Positions 8,328-16,339 of a stretch of DNA of 64,000 nt are shown piece after piece. The first letter of the stretch is position 1; each line of letters begins with the position of its first letter. Where the stretch lies: NCBI GenBank assembly GCA_046050465.1, contig JBJOPS010000007.1, forward strand, positions 43,597 through 107,596, given 5' to 3'. The translations under genes were made by a program, and so were the position numbers. Origin of the DNA: Egaibacter sp046050465 (GTDB taxonomy: Bacteria; Pseudomonadota; Gammaproteobacteria; Burkholderiales; Burkholderiaceae_C). The notes under the pieces were generated by a model. The model did no database searches and had not been told where the DNA came from. It was given only the letters and a program-made list of their open reading frames with translations.

Positions 8328-10139
8328 TCAAAACGCATCCAGCGCCATGGCGGTCACACTATCGGCGCCGTCCATAATGCTGTCTCGAATGCCGGGGGCC
8401 TTGCTGAGCAGATGGTCGGCGTAGAAGCGTGCGGTGATGATTTTGGCTTTCATGAAGCCGGCATCCACACCGGCCTTGAGTTCGTCCTGCGCCACCAGCA
8501 GCGCACGCGCCAGTTGCCAGCCCGCCATCAGGTTGCCAGCCAGCATGAGGTAGGGCACACTGCCTGCAAACACGGCGTTGGGCGAGGCTTTGGTCGCACC
8601 CGCAGGGGGCTTCATGCCATCGGCGACAAAGTTCACCACGTCCATAAAGGCTTCGCGTGCGGCCTTCAGGCGTTTGGCAACAGCCAGCGCATCGGCGCTG
8701 CCATCCTTCAACAGTTCGGCTTCGGTGGCTTCAATCTGCACGGCAATCGCCTTGGGGGTCTGACCACCATCACGCGCGGTTTTGCGGCCTACCAGGTCGT
8801 TCGCCTGGATGGCGGTGGTGCCCTCATAAATGGTCAAAATCTTGGCATCACGGTAGTACTGCGCGGCACCGGTTTCTTCGATGAAGCCCATGCCACCGTG
8901 CACCTGCACGCCCAGCGAAGTCACTTCCAGACTCATCTCGGTGCTGTAGCCCTTGACCAGCGGGACCATGTATTCGTAGAAGGCGGCGTTTTGTTTGCGC
9001 ACATCCGCATTGGGGTGGTGATGCGCTGCGTCATAAGCGGCGGCGGCGACCGACGACATGGCTCGGCAGCCTTCGGTGTAGGCACGCATGGTCATGAGCA
9101 TGCGGCGCACGTCGGGGTGGTGAATGATGGGCGCACTGACTGACATGGAGCCATCCACAGGGCGGCTTTGCACACGGTCGCGCGCAAATTGGGCCGCCTT
9201 CTGGTAGGCACGCTCGGCAACGGCAATGCCCTGCATGCCCACAGCGTAGCGAGCCGCGTTCATCATGATGAACATGTACTCCAGGCCGCGATTTTCCTGG
9301 CCCACGAGGTAGCCCACCGCACCACCGTGGTCACCGTATTGCAGCACCGCCGTGGGCGAGGCCTTGATGCCCATCTTGTGCTCGATGCTCACGCAATGCA
9401 CGTCGTTGCGCGCACCCAGGGAGCCATCCTTGTTCACCATGAATTTCGGGCAAACAAACAGGCTGATGCCTTTCACGCCCTCAGGCGCACCCACCGCGCG
9501 GGCCAGCACCAGATGGACGATGTTCTCGGCCATGTCGTGCTCACCGTAGGTGATGAAAATCTTGGTGCCAAAGACCTTGTAGGTGCCATCGGGCTGGGGT
9601 TCGGCACGGCTGCGCACCATGGCCAGGTCAGAGCCCGCTTGTGGCTCGGTCAGGTTCATGGTGCCGGTCCATTTACCGCTGACCAGGTTTTCAAGATAGG
9701 TGGCCTTAAGCTCGTCTGAGCCCGCGGTGAGCAGGGCTTCAATCGCGCCATCAGACAGCAGCGGACACAGCGCAAAACTCATGTTGGCGCTGTTGACCAT
9801 TTCGATGCAGGCTGCACCAATGGTCTTGGGCAGGCCCTGGCCACCAAAGTCGGCCGGGTGTTGCAAGCCCTGCCAGCCGCCTTCAGCAAACTGTTTAAAG
9901 GCTTCCTTGAAGCCGGGTGTGGTCGTCACCTTGCCATCGTGAAACGACGATGGGTACTTGTCACCTTCCCAATTGAGTGGGCTCAACACGCCCTCATTGA
10001 ATTTGGCGGCTTCTTCAAGAACCGCTTGTGCCGTCTCAAAGCCCGCGTCTTCAAAGCCGGGCATTTGCGCGATGGTGTCAATCTGCGCCAGATGGCGGAT
10101 GTTGAACAACATGTCTTTAACGGGGGCAACGTAACTCAT
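8328..10139 (-). CDS. Acyl-CoA dehydrogenase (large, DmdC-like family)
   Basis: This is an FAD enzyme of 603 residues that introduces the alpha-beta double bond in an acyl-CoA. It is about 200 residues longer than classic acyl-CoA dehydrogenases. The start MSYVAPVKDMLF and the extra C-terminal domain (LMLAGNLMAGWQLARALLVAQ) are those of the family that includes 3-methylmercaptopropionyl-CoA dehydrogenase DmdC. Also visible are MNLTEPQAGSDLAMVRSRAE, VQVHGGMGFIEETGAAQYYR and ILTIYEGTTAIQANDLVGR. ATG 10139 follows GGAGACACAA. It lies just downstream of etfBA, its probable electron acceptors. The substrate cannot be read from the sequence. Confidence 0.9.
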   Translation of the reverse strand: MSYVAPVKDMLFNIRHLAQIDTIAQMPGFEDAGFETAQAVLEEAAKFNEGVLSPLNWEGDKYPSSFHDGKVTTTPGFKEAFKQFAEGGWQGLQHPADFGGQGLPKTIGAACIEMVNSANMSFALCPLLSDGAIEALLTAGSDELKATYLENLVSGKWTGTMNLTEPQAGSDLAMVRSRAEPQPDGTYKVFGTKIFITYGEHDMAENIVHLVLARAVGAPEGVKGISLFVCPKFMVNKDGSLGARNDVHCVSIEHKMGIKASPTAVLQYGDHGGAVGYLVGQENRGLEYMFIMMNAARYAVGMQGIAVAERAYQKAAQFARDRVQSRPVDGSMSVSAPIIHHPDVRRMLMTMRAYTEGCRAMSSVAAAAYDAAHHHPNADVRKQNAAFYEYMVPLVKGYSTEMSLEVTSLGVQVHGGMGFIEETGAAQYYRDAKILTIYEGTTAIQANDLVGRKTARDGGQTPKAIAVQIEATEAELLKDGSADALAVAKRLKAAREAFMDVVNFVADGMKPPAGATKASPNAVFAGSVPYLMLAGNLMAGWQLARALLVAQDELKAGVDAGFMKAKIITARFYADHLLSKAPGIRDSIMDGADSVTAMALDAF

Positions 10140-10155
10140 TTGTGTCTCCAGATAC

Positions 10156-10198
10156 AAAAATGCCGTTCACCCTGAACCATGTCAAAGGGGAACGGCAT
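10156..10198 (-). terminator. Terminator after etfA, immediately upstream of the acyl-CoA dehydrogenase
   Basis: Read on the minus strand, ATGCCGTT pairs with AACGGCAT, extended by a CCC/GGG pairing, and ATTTTTG follows. The T-tract ends 16 bases before the dehydrogenase ATG, so it would uncouple or attenuate dehydrogenase expression from etfBA. Confidence 0.75.
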
Positions 10199-10233
10199 GG
10201 ACTCAGGCCAGGCTCAGTGTGAACTGCGTGGCA

Positions 10234-11166
10234 TCAAAGCGCGGCCACCAACTCCGGTACCGCCGTGAACAGATCGGCTTCCAGACCGTAATCGGCCACG
10301 CTGAAGATCGGCGCTTCGGGGTCCTTGTTGATCGCCACGATCACTTTGGAATCCTTCATGCCAGCCAGGTGCTGGATGGCACCGCTGATACCGCAAGCCA
10401 CATACAACTGCGGCGCGACGATCTTGCCGGTCTGGCCCACCTGCCAGTCATTGGGCGCATAACCGGCATCCACAGCGGCACGCGATGCACCCATGGCAGC
10501 ACCGAGTTTGTCGGCCAGAGGCGTGATGACTTCGGTGAATTTTTCGCTGGAACCCAAAGCACGACCACCACTGACGATGATCTTGGCTGCGGTCAGCTCT
10601 GGACGATCGTTCCTGGCGATTTCGCTGCCCATGAAGGTTGCTTTCGGGCTGGCCGCAACGGCGCTCAGCGTTTCTACCGATGCGCCGCCGCCACTGGCTG
10701 ATGCGGGATCGAATCCGGTCGTGCGAACGGTCACCACCTTGGTGGCATCCAGGCTTTGCACGGTGGCAATGGCGTTACCCGCGTAAATCGGACGCTCAAA
10801 GGTGTCTGGGCTGTCAACCTGGGTGATGTCGGAAATTTGTCCCACGTCGAGTTTGGCAGCGACACGTGGCGCAATGTTCTTGCCGGATGCCGTGGCCGCA
10901 AACAGGATATGGGTATAACCTGAAGCAATGGCCAGAATCTGTGCGGCCATGTTTTCTGCCAGTCCGTGCGCAAAGCCTGCGTCCTCGGCGTGCAGCACTT
11001 TGGCGACGCCCGCGATCTGCGCCGCAGCGGCTGCAGCGGCACCTGCGTTTGACCCGGCGATCAGCACATGCACATCACCGCCGCATTGGGCAGCAGCAGT
11101 CACCACGTTCAGCGTGGCGGGCTTGATGGAGGAATTGTCGTGTTCCGCAATAACGAGTGCAGTCAT
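10234..11166 (-). CDS. etfA: Electron transfer flavoprotein, alpha subunit
   Basis: The FAD-carrying subunit of ETF takes electrons from acyl-CoA dehydrogenases and passes them to ETF-ubiquinone oxidoreductase. The 310-residue product has the N-terminal domain (ALVIAEHDNSSIKPATL) and a C-terminal FAD-binding domain with IIVSGGRALGS, VGQTGKIVAPQLYVACGISGAIQHLAGM and VIVAINKDPEAPIFSVADYGLEAD. It starts 9 bases after the etfB stop. A terminator follows. Confidence 0.97.
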   Translation of the reverse strand: MTALVIAEHDNSSIKPATLNVVTAAAQCGGDVHVLIAGSNAGAAAAAAAQIAGVAKVLHAEDAGFAHGLAENMAAQILAIASGYTHILFAATASGKNIAPRVAAKLDVGQISDITQVDSPDTFERPIYAGNAIATVQSLDATKVVTVRTTGFDPASASGGGASVETLSAVAASPKATFMGSEIARNDRPELTAAKIIVSGGRALGSSEKFTEVITPLADKLGAAMGASRAAVDAGYAPNDWQVGQTGKIVAPQLYVACGISGAIQHLAGMKDSKVIVAINKDPEAPIFSVADYGLEADLFTAVPELVAAL

Positions 11167-11175
11167 GGTGTCGTC

Positions 11176-11925
11176 CTAGATTACTTTGGCTTCGTTCTTC
11201 AGTTTGATAACCAGCGTGGCCACGTCAGGCACCTTGATGCCGGCGCTGCGCTGGGGCGGCTCTTTCACGCTCAATGTCTTGATATGCGGAGCCACGTCAA
11301 CACCCAGATCTGAGGGCTTGACAATGTCCATCTGCTTTTTCTTGGCCTTCATGATGTTGGGCAACGTCACATAACGCGGCTCGTTCAGGCGCAAGTCCGT
11401 GGTAACCACGGCGGGCAGAGTCAGGGAAATGATTTCCGAACCACCATCGACTTCACGCGTGACGCTGGCCTTGCCATCCACCACGTCAACCTTGCTGGCG
11501 AAGGTGGCTTGCGGCATGTCGCACAGTGCGGCGAGCATCTGGCCAGTCTGGTTGCAGTCGTCGTCAATCGCCTGCTTGCCCAGAATGATCAGGCCGGGCT
11601 GCTCTTTTTCGACCAGCGCCTTGAGCAGCTTGGCAACAGCCAGCGGCTGCAACTCTTCGGTGGTTTCCACCAGAATGGCGCGGTCGGCACCAATCGCCAT
11701 GGCGGTGCGCAGGGTTTCCTGGCACTGCGTGACACCGCAGGACACCGTGATGACTTCGGTCGCCACGCCCTTTTCCTTCAGGCGAACGGCTTCTTCAATG
11801 GCAATCTCGTCAAACGGGTTCATGCTCATCTTGACGTTGGCGATGTCCACGCCGCTGCCGTCAGACTTGACGCGCACCTTGACGTTGTAATCCACCACGC
11901 GTTTAACGGGTACCAAGACCTTCAT
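11176..11925 (-). CDS. etfB: Electron transfer flavoprotein, beta subunit
   Basis: This 249-residue ETF beta subunit (AMP-binding) partners EtfA. Recognisable stretches are MKVLVPVKRVVDYNVKVRV, MNPFDEIAIEEAVRLKEKG, GADRAILVET and the recognition-loop region EPRYVTLPNIMKAKKK that docks on partner dehydrogenases. It is first in the minus-strand order etfB-etfA-acyl-CoA dehydrogenase-nitronate monooxygenase. Confidence 0.97.
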   Translation of the reverse strand: MKVLVPVKRVVDYNVKVRVKSDGSGVDIANVKMSMNPFDEIAIEEAVRLKEKGVATEVITVSCGVTQCQETLRTAMAIGADRAILVETTEELQPLAVAKLLKALVEKEQPGLIILGKQAIDDDCNQTGQMLAALCDMPQATFASKVDVVDGKASVTREVDGGSEIISLTLPAVVTTDLRLNEPRYVTLPNIMKAKKKQMDIVKPSDLGVDVAPHIKTLSVKEPPQRSAGIKVPDVATLVIKLKNEAKVI

Positions 11926-12071
11926 TGTTCAGGCTCCATTGAATGGTTCATCTGTCACAGGATAAAGTCGTTCAATTTTATGCGGCATCCTCAGGTGCAA
12001 AATTCGCTTGGACGACTATGCAACAAGTTGGATTGACAGTGTTAAACACAAAAAGAACGGTCGTGCTTTTA

Positions 12072-13361
12072 TTATACGAAGTCATTCCAGGAGGTTGCTG
12101 CAATCATCGGTTGCGTGGGTCGCTGGGGCGGGGGGATACGGACGCCATGACTGCGCAATGCCTTGAGGATGGAGTGGTTCACCAGTGAGCGTAAATTTAG
12201 CTGCCCGTTTTCCGGGTCTGCAATCCAATAGCCCAAGGTGAACTCCAGACCATCCGTACCGAAAGCGGAGAACGCCGCGTTGGGCGCTGGTTCACGCAAC
12301 ACCCGGTCATGCTGCAGCGCTGCTGATTCGAGCAAACGGGTGACCAGTTCAACGTCGCTGTCATAAGACACCACCACAACGCAAGACTGCCACAGATGCC
12401 GGTCCATCAGGGACAGGTTCTCAACCCGCTGCGTGATGAACATCTCGTTGGGCACGATGGATTCGCGACCCGTGAGTGAGCGGATCACGGTGTATCGGGC
12501 ATTGATGTCGGTGATCTGGCCCTCAAAGTTGTCCACTTTCACATTGTCACCAATGCGAACGCTGCGCTCGGCCAGAATCACAAAACCACTGACGTAGTTG
12601 GCGGCCAGTTTTTGCAGGCCAAAGCCGATGCCCACACCAATAGCGCCCCCCAACACAGACAGCGCAGTCAGATCGATTCCCACTGCTGAAAGAGCCAGCA
12701 ACAAACCAACGAACATCAGCAAGGCACGCGTAGCGTTGCTAACGGCCTTGCGAAGCGACAGTTGCCCACCGGTCGCCGTTCGCAACAGCCGCGACTCGAT
12801 GCCTGCAGAAATCCATAGTGTGATGATCAGTACGGCACCTGCCGTCAGCGCACCCTCGATGATGTTGCGCACCGAGAGCATTGAACCGCCCACCTTCCAC
12901 TGGATTTGATCCAGCTCCTCCAGCAAAATGGGCAGCAACCCGCTGACCCACAATACCATCGCCAGCCACGCCAGCCAGGAAATCGTGCGCTCCAGCATCC
13001 GCACGACCGGAGCCTCCCGGAACGCCACCTGAAGCACTTTGACGCCCACGCGGATCACCACCAGTGACACCAATACCGGAATGGCTATCTTGAAAACCAC
13101 CAGCGGCACCCAACGCACCAGAGCAGCCTTCGCTCCATAAGCCAGACACAGCAACAACAGGGGAAACATCACGCCATCGATGATCTTGCGGCCAAACCAG
13201 ATGGATGTTGGATTGGTTAAATTGAGGGCTCGACGGGTAATCCAGACCCCGCACCAGGCCATCCCCACACATGCCAGCAGAACAGTCAGCTCAGTCAAGG
13301 TGGTTGGACGGCCCAGCGCCGTCAGCCACTCGCCAAAATCTTCGATAGGAGGCGCGGTCAT
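12072..13361 (-). CDS. MscS-family mechanosensitive ion channel
   Basis: The 429-residue inner-membrane protein releases solutes on hypo-osmotic shock. Several hydrophobic helices fill residues 20-235. The pore helix and beta domain follow, with LTALSVLGGAIGVGIGFGLQKLAANYVSGFVILAERSVRIGD (split over about 233-275) and the signature IVPNEMFITQRVENLSL. The C-terminal alpha/beta domain ends in RIPPPQR. It is larger than E. coli MscS (286 residues) because of additional N-terminal helices, as in YbdG/YjeP-like forms. It lies 15 bases downstream of the HDAC-like gene and is probably co-transcribed with it. Confidence 0.92.
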   Translation of the reverse strand: MTAPPIEDFGEWLTALGRPTTLTELTVLLACVGMAWCGVWITRRALNLTNPTSIWFGRKIIDGVMFPLLLLCLAYGAKAALVRWVPLVVFKIAIPVLVSLVVIRVGVKVLQVAFREAPVVRMLERTISWLAWLAMVLWVSGLLPILLEELDQIQWKVGGSMLSVRNIIEGALTAGAVLIITLWISAGIESRLLRTATGGQLSLRKAVSNATRALLMFVGLLLALSAVGIDLTALSVLGGAIGVGIGFGLQKLAANYVSGFVILAERSVRIGDNVKVDNFEGQITDINARYTVIRSLTGRESIVPNEMFITQRVENLSLMDRHLWQSCVVVVSYDSDVELVTRLLESAALQHDRVLREPAPNAAFSAFGTDGLEFTLGYWIADPENGQLNLRSLVNHSILKALRSHGVRIPPPQRPTQPMIAATSWNDFV

Positions 13362-13376
13362 GCGATCAACCCGTCG

Positions 13377-14330
13377 TTAAACATCAGCCAGAACCCGGAC
13401 ATGCGCCTCCACGCTTCGCCCGAGTGCGCTCAGGTTGTATCCGCCTTCCAGGCAAGAAACGATCCGCTTCTTTGCGTGGCGTGCGGCTACGTCTTTCAGA
13501 CGCTGGGTGATCCAGGCGTAATCCTGCTCCACCAGGCCCATCTGGCCCAGGTCATCCTCACGATGCGCATCAAACCCGGCGCTGATGAAGATCATCTCCG
13601 GCCGGTGCGCTTCCAGTCGTGGCAACCAATGGGTATTGATCAATTCGCGCACGGTCTCGCCCTTTGTATAGGCTGGAACGGGCAAATTGACCAGGTTACT
13701 GGCGTCTGAGCGGGAGCCACCGGTAGGATAAAACGGGTGTTGGAAGAAGCTCACCATCAGGATGCGCTCGTCACCCGCCACAATGTCTTCCGTGCCGTTG
13801 CCGTGATGCACATCAAAATCAACGATGGCGACCCGCTGCAGGCCATGGTGTTCGAGCGCATATTTGGCGGCAATGGCTACATTATTGAAAATGCAAAAGC
13901 CCATTGCATGGTCGCGGCAGGCGTGATGTCCCGGCGGTCGCACCGCGCAGAAGGCGTTTTCCAGCTCCCCCGCCATCACGGCATCGGTTGCAGCCAGCGC
14001 GGCACCGGATGCGCGCAGCAAGGCATCCCAACTGCTGGCGTTCAATGCGGTATCCGGGTCCACGTAAACATGGCTGGGGCCACCGGCCTGCATGTCTTCC
14101 TGCAGGCTGTCGCTCATGCCGCGAATCGCATAAACATGGTTGCGGGTATGGGCCAGTTCAATGTCCGTCAGGGGAGCCAGGGGCGCCTCCCGACGGTCCA
14201 GTACATCGCCAACGCCGCTGATCAGCAGGCGGTCTTCAATGGCGTCCAGCCGCTCAGGGCATTCCGGGTGGCCCCGGCCCATTTCGTGCTTTCGGCAGTC
14301 TGGGTGGGTAAAGTATCCGGTCTTGTTCAC
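13377..14330 (-). CDS. Histone-deacetylase-family amidohydrolase
   Basis: This zinc-dependent deacetylase is of the class II-like bacterial type (acetoin utilisation or acetylpolyamine amidohydrolase relatives). Motifs include HPECPERLDAI near the N-terminus, RPPGHHA, and VDFDVHHGNGTEDIV with the zinc ligands Asp and His, then ISAGFDAHREDDLG and CLEGGYNLSALGRSV. I prefer GTG 14330 because GAGG lies 8 bases upstream and the protein then starts MNKTGYFTHPDCRKH, as in relatives. A GTG at 14369 would add 13 residues. The gene is divergent from moxR. The substrate is unknown. Confidence 0.88.
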   Translation of the reverse strand: MNKTGYFTHPDCRKHEMGRGHPECPERLDAIEDRLLISGVGDVLDRREAPLAPLTDIELAHTRNHVYAIRGMSDSLQEDMQAGGPSHVYVDPDTALNASSWDALLRASGAALAATDAVMAGELENAFCAVRPPGHHACRDHAMGFCIFNNVAIAAKYALEHHGLQRVAIVDFDVHHGNGTEDIVAGDERILMVSFFQHPFYPTGGSRSDASNLVNLPVPAYTKGETVRELINTHWLPRLEAHRPEMIFISAGFDAHREDDLGQMGLVEQDYAWITQRLKDVAARHAKKRIVSCLEGGYNLSALGRSVEAHVRVLADV

Positions 14331-14372
14331 ACGCTTAGCCTCTGTCTCCAGGTTTTCGGGTAACGTCACGCC

Positions 14373-15293
14373 ATGAACTCACAACAAAAGCTCACCGCAA
14401 TACTCGATCAGCTTAACACGGTCATTGTGGGCAAATCAGCCCAGATTCAGGACTGTGTGGCCTGCCTCCTCGCAGGTGGCCACCTGCTGATCGAAGACGT
14501 GCCGGGGGTCGGCAAGACCACGCTGGCCCATGCACTGGCGAAAACTTTCGGCCTGCAGTTTTCCCGGGTTCAATTCACCTCGGACCTGATGCCCAGCGAT
14601 CTGTCCGGCGTGTCCATTTACGAGCGTGGCAAGGAAGCGTTTGTATTCCACCCCGGCCCCATATTTGCACAGGTGTTACTGGCCGACGAGATCAACCGGG
14701 CCAGCCCGAAAACCCAAAGCGCGTTGCTGGAAGCCATGGAGGAGAAACAGGTCACCGTGGAAGGCGAAACCCGCCCCCTGCCCTCACCCTTTTTCGTCAT
14801 CGCCACGCAGAATCCGCATGACCAGCTGGGCACTTATGCCTTGCCGGAGTCCCAACTGGACCGGTTTTTGATGCGTATTTCGCTGGGCTACCCGGATCGG
14901 CTGGCTGAGCGCGAGTTGCTGACAGGCTCTGACCGGCGCGACATGGTGCAAGCGATGCAGGGCCTGCTGACACCCGGCGAACTGCAGCATCTACAGCAAG
15001 CGGTGTTGAGCGTCCACGCCGCTGCACCACTGCTTAATTACGTGCAGGACCTGATCGCGGCCACACGCTCCGGCCAGTGGTTCTTGCAGGGTTTGAGTCC
15101 ACGCGCTGGTATCGCGGTGATCCGCGCAGCCAAAGCCCAGGCGCTGCTGGGCGGGCGCGATTACGTAGCCCCGGACGATGTGCAAGCCATCCTGCCGCAA
15201 ACCGTGGCGCACCGGCTCATTCCCGTGGGAGACGCAGGTCGCGGGGCGGTGGAGCAGGTTCACGCCATGGTTGAGGCTGTGCCGCTGCCCTAG
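14373..15293 (+). CDS. MoxR-family AAA+ ATPase
   Basis: The 306-residue AAA+ ATPase has Walker A PGVGKT (44-49), Walker B LADEINR (103-109), sensor VIATQNPHDQLGTYALPESQLDRF and a C-terminal lid domain (RAGIAVIRAAKAQALLGGRDYVAPDDV). MoxR proteins act as chaperones for metal insertion or complex assembly and typically sit beside DUF58 and transglutaminase genes, exactly as here. It is the first gene of the set moxR-DUF58-tgpA-mltB, with two bases to the next ATG. Confidence 0.93.
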   Translation: MNSQQKLTAILDQLNTVIVGKSAQIQDCVACLLAGGHLLIEDVPGVGKTTLAHALAKTFGLQFSRVQFTSDLMPSDLSGVSIYERGKEAFVFHPGPIFAQVLLADEINRASPKTQSALLEAMEEKQVTVEGETRPLPSPFFVIATQNPHDQLGTYALPESQLDRFLMRISLGYPDRLAERELLTGSDRRDMVQAMQGLLTPGELQHLQQAVLSVHAAAPLLNYVQDLIAATRSGQWFLQGLSPRAGIAVIRAAKAQALLGGRDYVAPDDVQAILPQTVAHRLIPVGDAGRGAVEQVHAMVEAVPLP

Positions 15294-15295
15294 TC

Positions 15296-16339
15296 ATGGC
15301 TCCCCCCCGAAGCGCCTCCGGCGCCTCCCCCCCAGGTGGGCGCTCCCAGTGGCCCGGCGAAGCCGGTTCCACGGGCGCCCGCGTATGGAATCCCGTAACG
15401 CTGGTGCAGTTACGATTTCGCCGGTGGTGGCAAGCCCGCCTGCCGTTGCGCGACACCACCACGCTGACCCAGCGCAACGTCTATATTTTGCCCACCCGGC
15501 CCGGTTTCATGCTGGGCGCCACACTGGCCGTGTTGCTGATTTCGTCCATCAACTACCAGTTGAATCTGGGCTATCTGCTCACCTTTTTGCTGGCGGGCAG
15601 CGCCGTCGTTGGCATGCATGTCTGCCACGGCACATTGCGTGGAATTACTATGAATTTAATAGCGCCTGATGAATGTTTCACGGGGGCTAATGCCACAATT
15701 GGCATCCAGATTCACAGTAATCGGCGCAGCATAAGGTATGGCATAGGCTTGAGTGTGCTGGAGTCTGGCCACTGGGTCTGGACCGATGTGCCCGCACAAG
15801 GCAGCGCCACGGTTCACGTTGCATTCAAACCGGAGCGACGAGGTCAGCCCATGGTGCCAACACTCACCGCCGAGACCCGTTTCCCACTGGGCACCTTCCG
15901 CGTGTGGACCGTGTGGCGGCCAGCGGCCAGGGTATGGGTGTATCCCGCGCCAGAAGCCTTTGCGCCGCCGTTGCCGCCTGGCGAACCTCGCGCCGGTGGC
16001 GCTGCCAGTGCACAGCGTCAATCCAGTGGAGAATTTGAAGGCGTGCGGGCCTACCAGCGGGGAGATCCGCTCAAGCTGGTCGTCTGGAAAAAAGCGGCCA
16101 AGGCGGATGAACTGGTGAGCCGCGATACACAACATGCCCAGAGACTGGAGCTGTGGCTGGACCACGGTCATACCGGCACGTCCATACCCGAATTGAAGCT
16201 GTCCCGGCTTTGTGCCTGGGTGCTGCAGGCGGAAAAGACGGGGCTGGACTACGGGCTGCGGTTGCCGGCACAGGAAATCAGGCCCTCACATGGCGAAGCG
16301 CACAAACGGCAATGCCTGGAAGCACTGGCGCTGGCATGA
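15296..16339 (+). CDS. DUF58 domain protein (MoxR-associated, von Willebrand-like)
   Basis: The 347-residue membrane-anchored protein usually works with a MoxR ATPase. Residues 1-33 are Pro/Ser/Gly-rich, encoded by a GC-rich block. Two membrane helices follow (about 70-92 and 95-112: FMLGATLAVLLISSINYQL, LGYLLTFLLAGSAVVGMHV), then a beta domain and the DUF58 core with EFEGVRAYQRGDPLKLVVWKKAAK (about 245-268). The stretch ITMNLIAPDECFTGANA (about 117-133) comes from repeat copy 4. The true start could lie further in, since the first 30 residues resemble nothing conserved. It overlaps tgpA by ATGA. Confidence 0.85.
   Translation: MAPPRSASGASPPGGRSQWPGEAGSTGARVWNPVTLVQLRFRRWWQARLPLRDTTTLTQRNVYILPTRPGFMLGATLAVLLISSINYQLNLGYLLTFLLAGSAVVGMHVCHGTLRGITMNLIAPDECFTGANATIGIQIHSNRRSIRYGIGLSVLESGHWVWTDVPAQGSATVHVAFKPERRGQPMVPTLTAETRFPLGTFRVWTVWRPAARVWVYPAPEAFAPPLPPGEPRAGGAASAQRQSSGEFEGVRAYQRGDPLKLVVWKKAAKADELVSRDTQHAQRLELWLDHGHTGTSIPELKLSRLCAWVLQAEKTGLDYGLRLPAQEIRPSHGEAHKRQCLEALALA
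15297..15385. repeat. GC-rich low-complexity block at the start of the DUF58 gene
   Basis: C-tracts and GGCGCC/GCCGGT repeats (GCGCCTCCGGCGCCTCC, GGCCCGGCGAAGCCGG) form the first 30 codons of the DUF58 gene. From memory, similar blocks occur as dispersed repeats in Comamonadaceae. There is only one copy in this window, so that identity is inference. Confidence 0.4.
15643..15700 (-). repeat. Dispersed palindromic element, copy 4 (inside DUF58 gene)
   Basis: On the plus strand it reads attactatgaatttaatagc (15644-15663), a 16-base spacer, then acgggggctaatgcc. The spacer length and the right-hand motif are identical to copy 5, and the reading frame is the same (I-x4-I-A ... T-G-A-N-A). Confidence 0.75.
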
